Shown here in pieces: positions 1 to 8,733 of a DNA stretch of 64,000 nt. Source of the stretch: Thalassobius sp965218685 (GTDB lineage Bacteria > Pseudomonadota > Alphaproteobacteria > Rhodobacterales > Rhodobacteraceae); contig NZ_OZ244657.1 of NCBI RefSeq assembly GCF_965218685.1, positions 3,224,001 through 3,288,000 of the forward strand, in the 5' to 3' direction. The translations under genes were made by a program, and so were the position numbers. Position 1 is the first letter of the stretch; each line of letters opens with the position of its first letter. Under the pieces are notes generated by a model, which was not told the DNA's origin, did no database searches, and saw only the letters and a program-made list of their open reading frames with translations.

Positions 1-401
1 AAGCGCCGGTTCAGCCACCCAAAGGGCCCCTCTTCGACCCGCGCCTGGATCGCGCTCATGGCATAGCGTTCAGGCTTTCGGGTCTCGTCCACGATCACGC
101 GGTTCCGCACGGTGATCACGGGGCCGCCCTCGATCTGCATTTCATAAAGCGCGTCCAGCTCTTTCACGCCGTCGGCGCGCAGGAACTGTCGGTCCGCTCC
201 ACCGGGCAGTACCGCGCCGGACAACCCGTCAAATGCGGGCCCGGCATAAAACCGCCCCCCCAAGATGGGCACGATAAAGCGATGCCCACCTGCGGCCGGA
301 CCAAGATCCTGCCGGTCGGCAACGTCTACGATCGCCGTCCACACAAGGCGCGACACCGGCGAAACAGCGGGGATGTTTTCCAAGATTTCTGAATCAGTCA
401 T
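1..401 (-). CDS. DUF3237 family protein (3' end outside window)
   Basis: The reverse strand reads from ATG at 401 as MTDSEILENIPAVSPVSRLV, then continues with GGRFYAGPAFDGLSGAVLPG and RADGVKELDALYEMQIEGG. This glycine-rich beta pattern is typical of DUF3237, a small family of about 150 residues with no settled function. About 133 residues are visible and the C-terminus lies beyond base 1. The gene is divergent from the dehydrogenase-like gene at 535, so the 133-bp gap between them must hold both promoters. The family call rests on pattern recognition only. Confidence 0.7.
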   Translation of the reverse strand, partial: MTDSEILENIPAVSPVSRLVWTAIVDVADRQDLGPAAGGHRFIVPILGGRFYAGPAFDGLSGAVLPGGADRQFLRADGVKELDALYEMQIEGGPVITVRNRVIVDETRKPERYAMSAIQARVEEGPFGWLNRR

Positions 402-494
402 TCCTAAGTCCTACCTGCGGTGGCGCATCATCGGAAATGGGTTTTGCTTATCGCAAGGCTGCCTGTTTTATTTGATGCTTATATCATTCCTACC

Positions 495-507
495 TACCGT
501 CACGGTA
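495..507. promoter_or_regulatory. Perfect short palindrome TACCGT-c-ACGGTA
   Basis: A 13-bp perfect inverted repeat lies 27 bp before the dehydrogenase-like start at 535, inside the divergent promoter region shared with the DUF3237 gene. Position and symmetry fit an operator. No regulator can be assigned. Confidence 0.4.
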
Positions 508-534
508 ATCACCATGACTCACAAGGGACGTCCC

Positions 535-1607
535 ATGCAAAACTACAAGATCGCCGCCATTCCCGCAGACGGCATCGGCCCCGAAGTGATTGATGCAGGC
601 TTGCAGGTTCTGGAGGCTCTGGCCCAACGAGACGGCAATGTCTCGTTCGACGTGACCAAGTTTGACTGGGGCTCGGACTACTATAAGGCAAACGGGGTGA
701 TGATGCCCCAGGATGGGCTGGACCGGCTCAAACCCTTTGACGCTTCTTCTTCGGAGCGGTCGGCGCCCCCGATGTTCCGGACCATGTCACCCTGTGGGGG
801 CTACGGCTGCCGATCTGTCAGGGCTTCGATCAATACGCCAATGTGCGCCCCACCCGCATTCTGCCCGGAATTTCCGCTCCCCTGAAAGACAAGGGACCAG
901 GTGATCTGGACTGGGTGATCGTGCGCGAAAACTCGGAAGGTGAATATGCAGGCCATGGTGGACGCGCGCATCGCGGCATGCCCGAGGAAGTGGCCACTGA
1001 AACCGCGATTTTCACGCGGGTCGGAGTAGAGCGCATCATGCGTTATGCCTTTGGTCTTGCTCAATCGCGCCCACGCAAGTTTCTGACGGTTGTCACCAAG
1101 TCCAATGCCCAGCGTCATGGCATGGTGATGTGGGATGAAATCGCTGCCGAAGTCGCCCGGGAATTTCCGGACGTGGCATGGGACAAGATGCTTGTGGACG
1201 CCATGACCGTGCGCATGACGCTGCAACCCGAAAGCTTGGATACGATCGTTGCAACCAATCTGCACGCCGACATTCTGTCGGATCTTGCAGGTGCCCTGGC
1301 CGGCAGCCTTGGGGTGGCCCCAACCGCCAACATTGACCCTCAGCGCCGGTTCCCCTCGATGTTCGAGCCCATTCATGGCTCGGCCTTTGACATCACGGGC
1401 AAAGGGATCGCAAACCCCGTGGCAACCTTTTGGACGGCGTGTCAGATGCTGGAACATCTTGGAGAACCTGTTCTGTCGGCGCGCCTGATGAAAGCCATCG
1501 AGGACGTATGCAGCGCGGGGGTAATGACCCCTGATGTGGGTGGCTCGGCGACCACTCAAGAAGTCACTGACGCTATGATCGACACCATTCGAGGCTCGAA
1601 CACCTGA
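535..1607 (+). pseudogene. Tartrate/isopropylmalate dehydrogenase-like gene with 1-nt frameshift
   Basis: The reading starts MQNYKIAAIPADGIGPEVID at 535 after AAGGGACG. It belongs to the beta-decarboxylating dehydrogenase family (tartrate dehydrogenase/decarboxylase, IPMDH), which is NAD- and Mn-dependent. The first frame is good up to LKPFDA at about 744. The protein then resumes in the +2 frame as FFGAVGAPDVPDHVTLWGLR and stays open to TGA 1605-1607, including VTKSNAQRHGMVMWDE and the MFEPIHGSAFDITGKGIANP signature near the C-terminus. One missing base at about 744-746 (expected codons gct-Atc-ttc) restores a full-length protein of about 357 residues. It is either a recent inactivation or a sequencing error, since no other damage is visible. 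The neighbouring TRAP importer suggests a hydroxy-dicarboxylate substrate. Confidence 0.8.
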
Positions 1608-1616
1608 AGCGATCCG

Positions 1617-1639
1617 AGCGATATGATATACCTATCGCT
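1617..1639. promoter_or_regulatory. Inverted repeat AGCGAT-N11-ATCGCT before the TRAP operon
   Basis: A 6-bp perfect inverted repeat with an 11-bp AT-rich spacer sits 10 bp after the dehydrogenase-like stop and 90 bp before the dctP start. It is a plausible operator for the TRAP genes. No cognate regulator is identified. Confidence 0.35.
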
Positions 1640-1728
1640 CATGGGGGTGCTTTATTTTTCGATTATGTGTGACCGTTGTAGCGTTTTGATAAGCGGCGCA
1701 TGCCGCATCAATGGGAGGAATAACCAGA

Positions 1729-2745
1729 ATGCTTTCTTTTGCCAGAAAAATTGCGTCCGTCGCCAGCGTCGCCGCCTTGTGCGCGGCGGCCGGCAGTGCC
1801 GTTCAGGCCGCGGACGAGCTTGTGATCTCGTCGGCCACACCGCCGCAACATATCCAGACGACAACAATGACCACCTTTGCCGCCGCGCTGGAGAGCCGCT
1901 CGGGTGGGGCGCTGAAGGCCAAGGTGTTCGATTCCAGCCAGCTGTATAACGCACGTGACGTGGGTAAGGCCGTGGCGCGTGGTGATGTCGGCATGGCCAT
2001 CGTCCCCTCACCCTATCTGAGCCGGGTCGAGGCCAATATCAACGTGCTGGACCTGCCTGTCCTGAAAGGCATGACCGCGCAGGAACGTGCCGACATGCTG
2101 GACGGCCCGATCGGCGACATCCTGAACGAAAAACTGTCCGCCAAGATGGGTGTCGTGGTTCCCGGACACTGGCCAATCCTGGGCCGCGTCTATTATTGGT
2201 CGACCACCAAACCCCTGACAAACTTCGAAGAATTCGTCGGCATGCAGGTCCGCATCCCCGGGGGCGCTGGCCCGGCGGCCGTTGTCGAAGGCATGGGCGG
2301 TGTTCCGGTCGTAATGCCTGGCTCGGACATGCCGCTGGCTCTGCAACAGGGCACGGTGGACGCGACCATGGGCTCGATTGAATCGGTGGTGCAGCAAAAA
2401 CTGACCGATGTCGGCGTGCGGTACGGATTCTGGGACAAGGGCATTGTCGGCTTTCTGATCCCCATCGTCAGCAACGGATACTGGAGCAGCCTGACCGACG
2501 CCGAAAAGGCGCTGTTCACAGAGGTCTGGAACGATGTCGTGGCCGAACAACGCGTGGACTCGATCGCGGTGGATGGCGAGTATCGCGAGGTTCTAAAGGG
2601 GTGGGGCGTGACCATCTCGGACGCGGACACTTCTGCCGCCGAAGCCATGCGCGAAAAAATGATGCCACAGCAAGAGGCCGTGATCGCCAAGTACAAGCTT
2701 GACGGTGACCTGGTTCAACTTGCAACGCAGGCTGCCTCGAAGTGA
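1729..2745 (+). CDS. dctP: TRAP transporter substrate-binding protein (DctP family)
   Basis: This is the periplasmic solute receptor of a TRAP importer. ATG 1729 is chosen over the in-frame ATG at 1711 because GGGAGGA lies just before it and it begins a clean signal peptide, MLSFARKIASVASVAALCAA, ending ..SAVQAA. The mature protein has the DctP fold: the QVRIPGG stretch carries the conserved Arg that binds carboxylates, followed by VVMPGSDMPLALQQGTVDA, the usual GxxdG-type region. Length is 338 residues, normal for the family. It overlaps dctQ by 4 nt. The substrate is unknown; the upstream tartrate dehydrogenase-like gene hints at a hydroxy-dicarboxylate. Confidence 0.92.
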   Translation: MLSFARKIASVASVAALCAAAGSAVQAADELVISSATPPQHIQTTTMTTFAAALESRSGGALKAKVFDSSQLYNARDVGKAVARGDVGMAIVPSPYLSRVEANINVLDLPVLKGMTAQERADMLDGPIGDILNEKLSAKMGVVVPGHWPILGRVYYWSTTKPLTNFEEFVGMQVRIPGGAGPAAVVEGMGGVPVVMPGSDMPLALQQGTVDATMGSIESVVQQKLTDVGVRYGFWDKGIVGFLIPIVSNGYWSSLTDAEKALFTEVWNDVVAEQRVDSIAVDGEYREVLKGWGVTISDADTSAAEAMREKMMPQQEAVIAKYKLDGDLVQLATQAASK

Positions 2746-3263
2746 CACAACTGATCGCTTTTCTTGATCGCCTGATCGGCTGGATCACGGCAGCGGCGCT
2801 GGCCATCACCTTTGTACTGTTGGTCTACAACGTCGCGACCCGCTATCTGATCCAATTCGGCATAGTTCCCCCTTCTGTCCAATTGAACTGGGTGTTCGAG
2901 ATTTGCGTGTTCCTTTTGGTCTGGGCGGTCCTTTTAGGGGTCGCCCGGATCGAGCGGCGCGCGCAGCATATCCGCGTGGATTTCCTGTATGCGCGGTTTA
3001 GCCCGAAGTGGCAGACCATTTCCGAGCTGTTCGCCCTGGTCTTTGCCGCAGGTGTCGCCGTGTTCTTTATTTATTCAGGCAAGCTGGTGGTTGATGACGC
3101 CATTTTGTGGGATGAACGCAGCGAAACCACCCTGCGCACGCCGTTCTGGATCCTGTACCTAGCGCTTAGCGTGGCCTTCTCTGTGCATTTGCTGTTCATT
3201 CTGGAACGTCTGGGCCGCCTGATCCGTTCGGGTGAAAGCGCCAAGAAAACCCCCTTCAACTAG
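2742..3263 (+). CDS. dctQ: TRAP transporter small membrane subunit (DctQ family)
   Basis: A 173-residue protein with four hydrophobic segments (about 14-34, 48-66, 95-115, 138-158), as expected of DctQ, which scaffolds DctM in the inner membrane. The likely start is GTG at 2742 inside the dctP stop region (GTGA overlap), indicating translational coupling. The motif WVFEICVFLLVWAVLLGVA is typical of the family. The C-terminus is basic and cytoplasmic. Confidence 0.9.
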   Translation: MTQLIAFLDRLIGWITAAALAITFVLLVYNVATRYLIQFGIVPPSVQLNWVFEICVFLLVWAVLLGVARIERRAQHIRVDFLYARFSPKWQTISELFALVFAAGVAVFFIYSGKLVVDDAILWDERSETTLRTPFWILYLALSVAFSVHLLFILERLGRLIRSGESAKKTPFN

Positions 3264-3273
3264 GACATAGACA

Positions 3274-4560
3274 ATGGGTTCTTTGATCTTGATCGCGGTT
3301 CTGGCCGCACTGATTTTGCTTGCCCTTGGCATTCCAATCTACCTGGTGCTGATGGGGGTATCCTCGATCCTGCTGGTGGCCGAGGGCCGCACGGTTGCCG
3401 GATTGGGTCAGCACGTGCTGGATCATCTGCAATCGCCAATCCTGATCTCGGTACCGTTCTTTATCCTGTCGGCGGTTCTGATGCAGGGGGGCGGGCTGGC
3501 GCGGGTGCTGTTTGACGCGGCCCTTGCCTGGATCGGATGGGTGCGCGGCGGGCTGGCTATTGCCGGCGTTGCGGCCACGGCAGTGTTTGCCGCAATCACC
3601 GGGTCCTCGGCGGCCACGACGATGGCGATGGGCACCCTGCTGGTTCCGCTGATGGAGGAGAAGGGCTACAAAACCTCCTTTGCCATGGGTCTGACCGCGG
3701 CGGCGGGCACCTTGGGCATCCTGATCCCCCCGTCCCTGCCGATGATCCTGTTCGGCCTGATCGCCGAGGAATCCATTCCTCGGTTGTTTCTGGGCGGAGT
3801 GATCCCCGGACTGATGCAGGCGGGCCTGTTCGCGCTGTATATCTTTTTCGTGGCTGAAAAGGTCGGTGGCGCGGCTGAACCGATGGTCGGGCGCCGCCAG
3901 TTCGTGCGCACCAATGTCCACGCCTTCCCCGCCTTCCTGATCCCGATCGTCGTTCTGGGAGGCATCTATGGCGGGTTCGTCACCCTGACCGAGGCCGCCG
4001 TACTGGGCGTACTTTGCGCGCTGATCGCGGTTCTGTTTTTCTATCGTTCGGCCCGGCTGCGCGACATTCCGAAGATGCTGACCGACGCGATTGACCGGAC
4101 CTCGGTGATCATTCTGATCATCATGGGGGCCACGCTGGTGTCGTCGTGGATCATCAAATCAGGTGTCCCGCAAAGCTTTGCCACTTCGATCGTGCAAAGC
4201 GATCTGAAGCCATGGCAATTCCTGCTGATCATGAACCTTTGCCTGCTGATCCTGGGCATGTTCCTGGAGGGCGTCGCGATCATCCTGATCGTCCTGCCGG
4301 TGGTGTTCGTCGTAGTCCGCGAGCTGGGTATCGACATGACACATTTTGCCGTGGTCATGGTGATCAACATCGAGCTTGCCCTGCTGTCGCCCCCTATCGG
4401 GTTGAACCTGTTCGTAATGTCCAACGTCACCGGCCGCCCCGTCAGTCAGGTTCTGCGCGGTACGATCCCCTTCTTCCTGATCATGCTGTGCCTGCTGATC
4501 ATGGTGACCTTTATTCCGGCGCTGTCCACATGGCTGCCGAACCTGGTGCTGGGGGGCTAA
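3274..4560 (+). CDS. dctM: TRAP transporter large permease (DctM family)
   Basis: A 428-residue integral membrane protein with about a dozen hydrophobic helices, the transport subunit of the sodium-driven TRAP system. Family motifs seen: ITGSSAATTMAMGTLLVPLM near residue 110, GTLGILIPPSLPMILFG near 145 and NIELALLSPPIGLNLFVMSN near 365. It follows dctQ after 10 bp and ends the operon before a strong hairpin at 4610-4638. Confidence 0.93.
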   Translation: MGSLILIAVLAALILLALGIPIYLVLMGVSSILLVAEGRTVAGLGQHVLDHLQSPILISVPFFILSAVLMQGGGLARVLFDAALAWIGWVRGGLAIAGVAATAVFAAITGSSAATTMAMGTLLVPLMEEKGYKTSFAMGLTAAAGTLGILIPPSLPMILFGLIAEESIPRLFLGGVIPGLMQAGLFALYIFFVAEKVGGAAEPMVGRRQFVRTNVHAFPAFLIPIVVLGGIYGGFVTLTEAAVLGVLCALIAVLFFYRSARLRDIPKMLTDAIDRTSVIILIIMGATLVSSWIIKSGVPQSFATSIVQSDLKPWQFLLIMNLCLLILGMFLEGVAIILIVLPVVFVVVRELGIDMTHFAVVMVINIELALLSPPIGLNLFVMSNVTGRPVSQVLRGTIPFFLIMLCLLIMVTFIPALSTWLPNLVLGG

Positions 4561-4609
4561 CCTGCCTGCTTTGACGGCCCGGCGCGCGCTGTGCCTGGCA
4601 AACCAGAAA

Positions 4610-4638
4610 GGGGCGCCGAGCAAACCGCTCGGCGCCCC
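4610..4638. terminator. Bidirectional hairpin between dctM and hydrolase
   Basis: A 12-bp perfect stem GGGGCGCCGAGC / GCTCGGCGCCCC with a 5-nt loop lies between two convergent genes. The flanking T tract is short, so termination strength is uncertain. Confidence 0.7.
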
Positions 4639-4654
4639 TTCGGACAGGCAGGTA

Positions 4655-5545
4655 TCAGGCCTTGAGGGGGGCTTTGGTCAGCGAATGATCGCGAAGGAAG
4701 GACAGGACTTCTTTGTTGAATACCTGGGGCTTTTGTTGCGAGACGGAATGCCCGGCCCCTTCCACGATCCGCACCCGCGCCCGATCCAAAACATTGGAGA
4801 CATTCGCAAAAATGGCAGCATGCACGGGTGCTGTCTGGGCGCCGGACATCAGCAGGATCGGCATCGGCAGCTGCGCCAGAGCCTTTGGATCCAGCAGCGG
4901 GAATTCATCATCCGACAGGGCAAGGCTGCGCGCCGCCTGCACGTTCCGCATCCGGCGGGCCATGACCTCGGGCGGGATCTCTTGCGGGTCGCGGCCCACA
5001 ATGCCGCCCGTCAGAATTTGCACGGCCTTTTCGTTGTCTCCGCGCTCGAATGCCTCGCGCGCTGGCAGGGCCGACGTCTTGAGGAAGGCCTGGGCCGTAG
5101 CGGCGCCTTCGCTGGTCATCTGGGCATAGCGCATCATCGGCGCCTCGACCGCAACGATGGCCTGCACCCGTGCCGGAGCTTTCAGCCCCGTCGCCAACGC
5201 GGTGAACCCGCCATACGAGCTGCCGACAAGAACAGCCTTTTCAATACCCAAGGCATCCATCAACCCCAGCAAATCTTCGGCGTCGACCAAAGCGTTATGG
5301 CTGCGGGTGTTCATAGGATTTGGGTTCGGATCACTGTAGCGGCGGCTGTAGGTCACGCAGTCGAAATGCGGCAAGAACGCCTGCCATTGTGGCCCCCAGG
5401 ATCGCCAGTCACCCATCGCGCCGTGAATGAAAATCAACGCCGGCCCCGCCCCTGATCGTACATAGTTCAGTGTGATCCCACTGGGCAAGGTCACTGGGAT
5501 TGGGGTCTGGTCAGGCAGGCTCAAGTCACGGTCCTTCGCGGTCAT
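4655..5545 (-). CDS. Alpha/beta hydrolase
   Basis: A 296-residue single-domain alpha/beta hydrolase, cytoplasmic (no signal). ATG 5545 (MTAKDRDLSL) is preferred; an in-frame TTG at 5590 would add 15 residues. Visible features: oxyanion-hole motif HGAMGDW near residue 41, nucleophile elbow VGSSYGG with Ser110, and the terminal catalytic His in EGAGHSVSQQ. The fold is shared by esterases, C-C hydrolases and enol-lactonases, so the substrate cannot be named. It is divergent from the LysR gene at 5648, which may control it. Confidence 0.85.
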   Translation of the reverse strand: MTAKDRDLSLPDQTPIPVTLPSGITLNYVRSGAGPALIFIHGAMGDWRSWGPQWQAFLPHFDCVTYSRRYSDPNPNPMNTRSHNALVDAEDLLGLMDALGIEKAVLVGSSYGGFTALATGLKAPARVQAIVAVEAPMMRYAQMTSEGAATAQAFLKTSALPAREAFERGDNEKAVQILTGGIVGRDPQEIPPEVMARRMRNVQAARSLALSDDEFPLLDPKALAQLPMPILLMSGAQTAPVHAAIFANVSNVLDRARVRIVEGAGHSVSQQKPQVFNKEVLSFLRDHSLTKAPLKA

Positions 5546-5647
5546 CAGGCGGGTCAGGCGATCACGCCTTGTGTGTTTTAAGCTTAACAAAGGCGGCTAT
5601 AGGCAGATAATAATCACGGGCACACAGAGATAAGGGATACTAATACG

Positions 5648-6577
5648 ATGCCCCCCAGCGCCAGCACCCTTCTTAACCGGTTCACCGTCCGGGCCAAATT
5701 TCGGCACATGCAGGTGCTTGTAAAACTGTCCGAGCTGGGCTCGATGCGGCGGGCAGCGCAGGCGGTGAACATGACACAACCCGCGATTTCACAGCTGGTT
5801 TCCGAGCTTGAAAAGCTGCTTGAGACCGAGCTTTTCTTTCGTCACGCCCGCGGGGTCGAACCGACAGAGGCAACCAAGGAACTGCTGCCCATCGCGCACC
5901 GCATCCTTGGCGCGCTGGAAGACGGGGCCGAAACCGTGGCCAGCCGCCTTCAGGAACAGGGCGGTGTGGTGCGGGTCTCGGCCAGCCCGGCCGCCCTGGG
6001 CGGGATGATCCACGGTCGGCTGGACGCTTTTGCGCAGCGCTATCCGCACATCCAGGTGCATTTCAACCAGGTGAATGACACCGACCCTCTTAGCAAGATC
6101 GCCGAGGACCGGGCCGACATCGTTTGCAGCCGCCGCCCCCCGGTGATCCCCGAAGGCTGGTCCTTCGAAACCTGCCTGGAGGACCGTCTGGTCGTTGTCT
6201 GCGGGCAGGCACATCCGCTTGTGGGGCAGGACGAGGTCACGCCCGAGGATCTGGGTGCCGCGAAGTGGTTGCTGAACCGCGTCGGCTCGGTCGCTCGGGA
6301 CCGGTTCGAGGAACTTTCCGCCCGCCACAGCTGGCCCCAATCCGCCCGCTGCCAGATTGTGATGCACATCCCGCAGCTGACCAAAGAGATGCTGCTGACC
6401 GGGCAATACCTGGCCATCCTGCCGCGCAGCGTCGCCCTGCCCTGGCTGGCGGCCGGGGACATCCACGAATTGCGCGCGGGCATCAGCGCACCCCTGGCTC
6501 CGCTGGGGTTCTTGTGGCGCAAGGAACGGGCGGGGTCCGCGACCTCGGCTTTTGCGGCACATCTTAGGAAAGCCTGA
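5648..6577 (+). CDS. LysR-type transcriptional regulator
   Basis: A 309-residue LTTR. The N-terminal winged HTH (about residues 20-80) reads HMQVLVKLSELGSMRRAAQA then MTQPAISQLVSELEKLL, followed by a periplasmic-binding-like effector domain. It resembles the GbpR/PcaQ branch that controls aromatic or sugar catabolism. It is divergent from the alpha/beta hydrolase (about 100 bp between starts) and upstream of the SDR gene at 6669, the likely targets. Confidence 0.9.
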   Translation: MPPSASTLLNRFTVRAKFRHMQVLVKLSELGSMRRAAQAVNMTQPAISQLVSELEKLLETELFFRHARGVEPTEATKELLPIAHRILGALEDGAETVASRLQEQGGVVRVSASPAALGGMIHGRLDAFAQRYPHIQVHFNQVNDTDPLSKIAEDRADIVCSRRPPVIPEGWSFETCLEDRLVVVCGQAHPLVGQDEVTPEDLGAAKWLLNRVGSVARDRFEELSARHSWPQSARCQIVMHIPQLTKEMLLTGQYLAILPRSVALPWLAAGDIHELRAGISAPLAPLGFLWRKERAGSATSAFAAHLRKA

Positions 6578-6668
6578 CCGCAGCGCAGATATTGGATATC
6601 GAATAAACCGATTTCTGTTCGCGCGCCCACAGGTGTAGCCTCGCCGCGCAATACACAGGAGATAGCGG

Positions 6669-7415
6669 GTGGAGCGACTTGAGGGGAAAAGGGCCGTCGT
6701 AACGGGCGCTGGAAGAGGCATCGGGCGCCGTATCGCGCTGATGATGGCTGAACAGGGAGCCAGTGTTTTGGCCAGCGACATAAACGGTGACACTTTGCAG
6801 GCCCTGACCGCCGAAGCGCCGCAAATCCGGGTGCATCAGGCCGACCTGACAGACGAAGACAGCGCAGGTTCTCTGGCTGATACTGCCGCCATCGCCTTTG
6901 ACGGGACGGTGGATATTCTGGTGAACGCGGCCGCCATCGTGAAATTCGCCCCGGTGGACGAGCTGAGCAAAGCTGATTGGGACATCACCCTGCGCGGCGA
7001 GATCGACACGGTATTTCTGGTCACGCGCAAGATGTGGCCGCTGTTGCAGGCATCGGGCAAGGGTTCGATCATCAACTTCTCGTCCGCCAATGCCCATGTG
7101 GCGCTGGACGGGCTACCGGCGCTGGCTCACACTGCGGGAAAGGGTGCGGTGCTGGCGATGACCCGACAACTGGCGATGGAGGGAGGCCCTCACAACATCC
7201 GCGCCAACACCATCGCGCCGGGCTTTACCGTGACCGAAGAGACCGAGCAGCATCTGGATTCACCCCTGATGGAAAACGTCCGGGCCAAGATCATGTTGAA
7301 CGGTCTGGGTCAGCCCGAGGACATCGGTTGGCTTGCGATCTATCTGGGGTCGGACGAAAGCCGCTTTGTGACCGGTTCAGACTTCCGCATCGATGGCGGT
7401 GCAACCGCCTGGTAA
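6669..7415 (+). CDS. SDR oxidoreductase with His in place of the catalytic Tyr
   Basis: A short-chain dehydrogenase fold of 248 residues. GTG 6669 is preceded by AGGAGA. The cofactor motif is VTGAGRGIGR (residues 11-20), and the NAG-type motif is VNAAA. The active-site stretch reads SSANAHVALDGLPALAHTAG then K158. Ser138/139 and Lys158 are present but the YxxxK tyrosine is His154. This AHTAxK variant is known to me from other SDR sequences, so it probably defines a subgroup rather than a dead enzyme. The reaction is unknown. The C-terminus FRIDGGATAW is normal. Confidence 0.85.
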   Translation: MERLEGKRAVVTGAGRGIGRRIALMMAEQGASVLASDINGDTLQALTAEAPQIRVHQADLTDEDSAGSLADTAAIAFDGTVDILVNAAAIVKFAPVDELSKADWDITLRGEIDTVFLVTRKMWPLLQASGKGSIINFSSANAHVALDGLPALAHTAGKGAVLAMTRQLAMEGGPHNIRANTIAPGFTVTEETEQHLDSPLMENVRAKIMLNGLGQPEDIGWLAIYLGSDESRFVTGSDFRIDGGATAW

Positions 7416-7436
7416 AGCTTTATTCTGAAAGAAAAA

Positions 7437-7460
7437 ACGGCCCGGATTGCTCCGGGCCGT
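7437..7460. terminator. Rho-independent terminator, strongest for the minus strand
   Basis: A 10-bp perfect stem ACGGCCCGGA / TCCGGGCCGT with TTGC loop. On the minus strand it is followed by six T residues, so it terminates the porin-like gene; it can also serve the SDR gene on the plus strand. Confidence 0.85.
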
Positions 7461-7483
7461 TCGCATATTGACCACCCGAGGGA

Positions 7484-8584
7484 TCAGAAGGTCATGCGAA
7501 GTCCGACTTCGTAAGAATTGCCGCGCCCCGCAGCGAATGGGGGCGGGAAACCTGCAAAGTCAAAACCATCCCCTGTGTCAAAGCCGCTGTCCGCCCCAAA
7601 CACCAGTTCCATACTGTCGTTCAGCTTGTAACCGCCCTCGACAGCGACATCCCCGTCAAGATCGGCGCCCACGCCAAACGACCAACGTTCGCCACCAAAA
7701 TTGGCTGAAATAAGCAGGTTGTCATCCGTGGAATCCTGGACATAGAGGCCAAAGAGACCCTTGAACACGCCCATATCCTTTGGCTTCCAGTCTACCACAA
7801 ACGCGTTGGAGTGCTGGTTGGACGAACTGTTTTGGTACTGGTGCGCGTAAATGATTGCCATCTCGGCAGAGGGGATAGGCATCACAGCGCGACCAAACCA
7901 ATCGCCAAGGTCATTTGCTCCTGCGAACAGGATGGCAGGCTTGGTCGCATAGGACATCACGATCTCGGCCTGCGCAGGCAAATCACCCGTCCCAGGAACG
8001 GTCATGTCGACAAGAGTGTGCGTGTCATCTCCTGACCAGGAACCATAGCTGAGGAACGGATCATAGTAGATTTCCAGCCCAAATGGCCCGTTATGGTATT
8101 CATAGGAGAGGTAGACATTGTTGTCGACGACAAGCGGGCCAGCGTTGAACAACGCGGCGCTACCACCAACACAGCGGTATTTGGGCGCGATGCGCGGGTG
8201 GACACCGATCGAGCCGCCATCCTCGAGATTGCCATCGACCCAACTTGGCAGCTTGGCGTCACAGCGCGCATATGTGGACAGGGTCAACTTGCCACCGGCG
8301 CCGAAATCCATGCCAAGTTCGATGTCATAGGGTTCGTCCCCGACCAAAGGCAAATCATCCTGGTTTGATCGAGCGTAAAGATCACCTTTCAGCGTCATGA
8401 CCACGCCGTTCGATAGCTGATGATTGCCGTCGAAATGCAAGTTCAATACGCCGATGCCGCCCTCACCCCCTCCGGCGGCGTTGTTTCCGTAGCCAAGGTA
8501 AAGCGAGCCACTTGTGTTGAATTCTGCATGCGCGGCAACTGGCATTACGCCCGCTGCCACCATACTGATGAGCAGGTATTTCAT
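7484..8584 (-). CDS. Porin-like outer-membrane beta-barrel protein
   Basis: A 366-residue secreted protein. ATG 8584 is chosen because GGGAGGAG precedes it and it starts the signal peptide MKYLLISMVAAGVMPVAAHA. The mature chain has alternating amphipathic beta strands (GSLYLGYGNN, GVVMTLKGDLYARS, NNVYLSYEYHNG, WSFGVGADLDG) and ends EVGLRMTF. The terminal Phe is the outer-membrane assembly signal. It resembles Gram-negative porins but the exact family was not recognised. It may admit substrates for the catabolic genes around it. A TTTGGTTG-type operator candidate lies about 60 bp upstream. Confidence 0.75.
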   Translation of the reverse strand: MKYLLISMVAAGVMPVAAHAEFNTSGSLYLGYGNNAAGGGEGGIGVLNLHFDGNHQLSNGVVMTLKGDLYARSNQDDLPLVGDEPYDIELGMDFGAGGKLTLSTYARCDAKLPSWVDGNLEDGGSIGVHPRIAPKYRCVGGSAALFNAGPLVVDNNVYLSYEYHNGPFGLEIYYDPFLSYGSWSGDDTHTLVDMTVPGTGDLPAQAEIVMSYATKPAILFAGANDLGDWFGRAVMPIPSAEMAIIYAHQYQNSSSNQHSNAFVVDWKPKDMGVFKGLFGLYVQDSTDDNLLISANFGGERWSFGVGADLDGDVAVEGGYKLNDSMELVFGADSGFDTGDGFDFAGFPPPFAAGRGNSYEVGLRMTF

Positions 8585-8640
8585 TGGTACTCCTCCCAAG
8601 TTTTCCTGACTCCCATCTGGGTCAGGTTGAGTCTTGTTAG

Positions 8641-8658
8641 TTTGTACGTTCAACCAAA
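8641..8658. promoter_or_regulatory. Candidate operator, site 1 of a repeated TTTGGTTG motif
   Basis: On the minus strand the site reads TTTGGTTGAACGTACAA, 57 bp upstream of the porin-like ATG. Similar sites occur before the epimerase gene (15654-15670), the liv-type binding protein gene (25016-25032) and the flavoprotein/cupin gap (28307-28323). The half-sites TTGGTTG and GTACAA fit a GntR/FCD-type dimer; no GntR gene is in the window. Confidence 0.4.
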
Positions 8659-8733
8659 TAAAAGCGGTTTTCTTCGATCCAAGGTATCTGGCAATATGAT
8701 AAGTCGGGTTAGTTTAAGCGCACCGCGCCTAGG

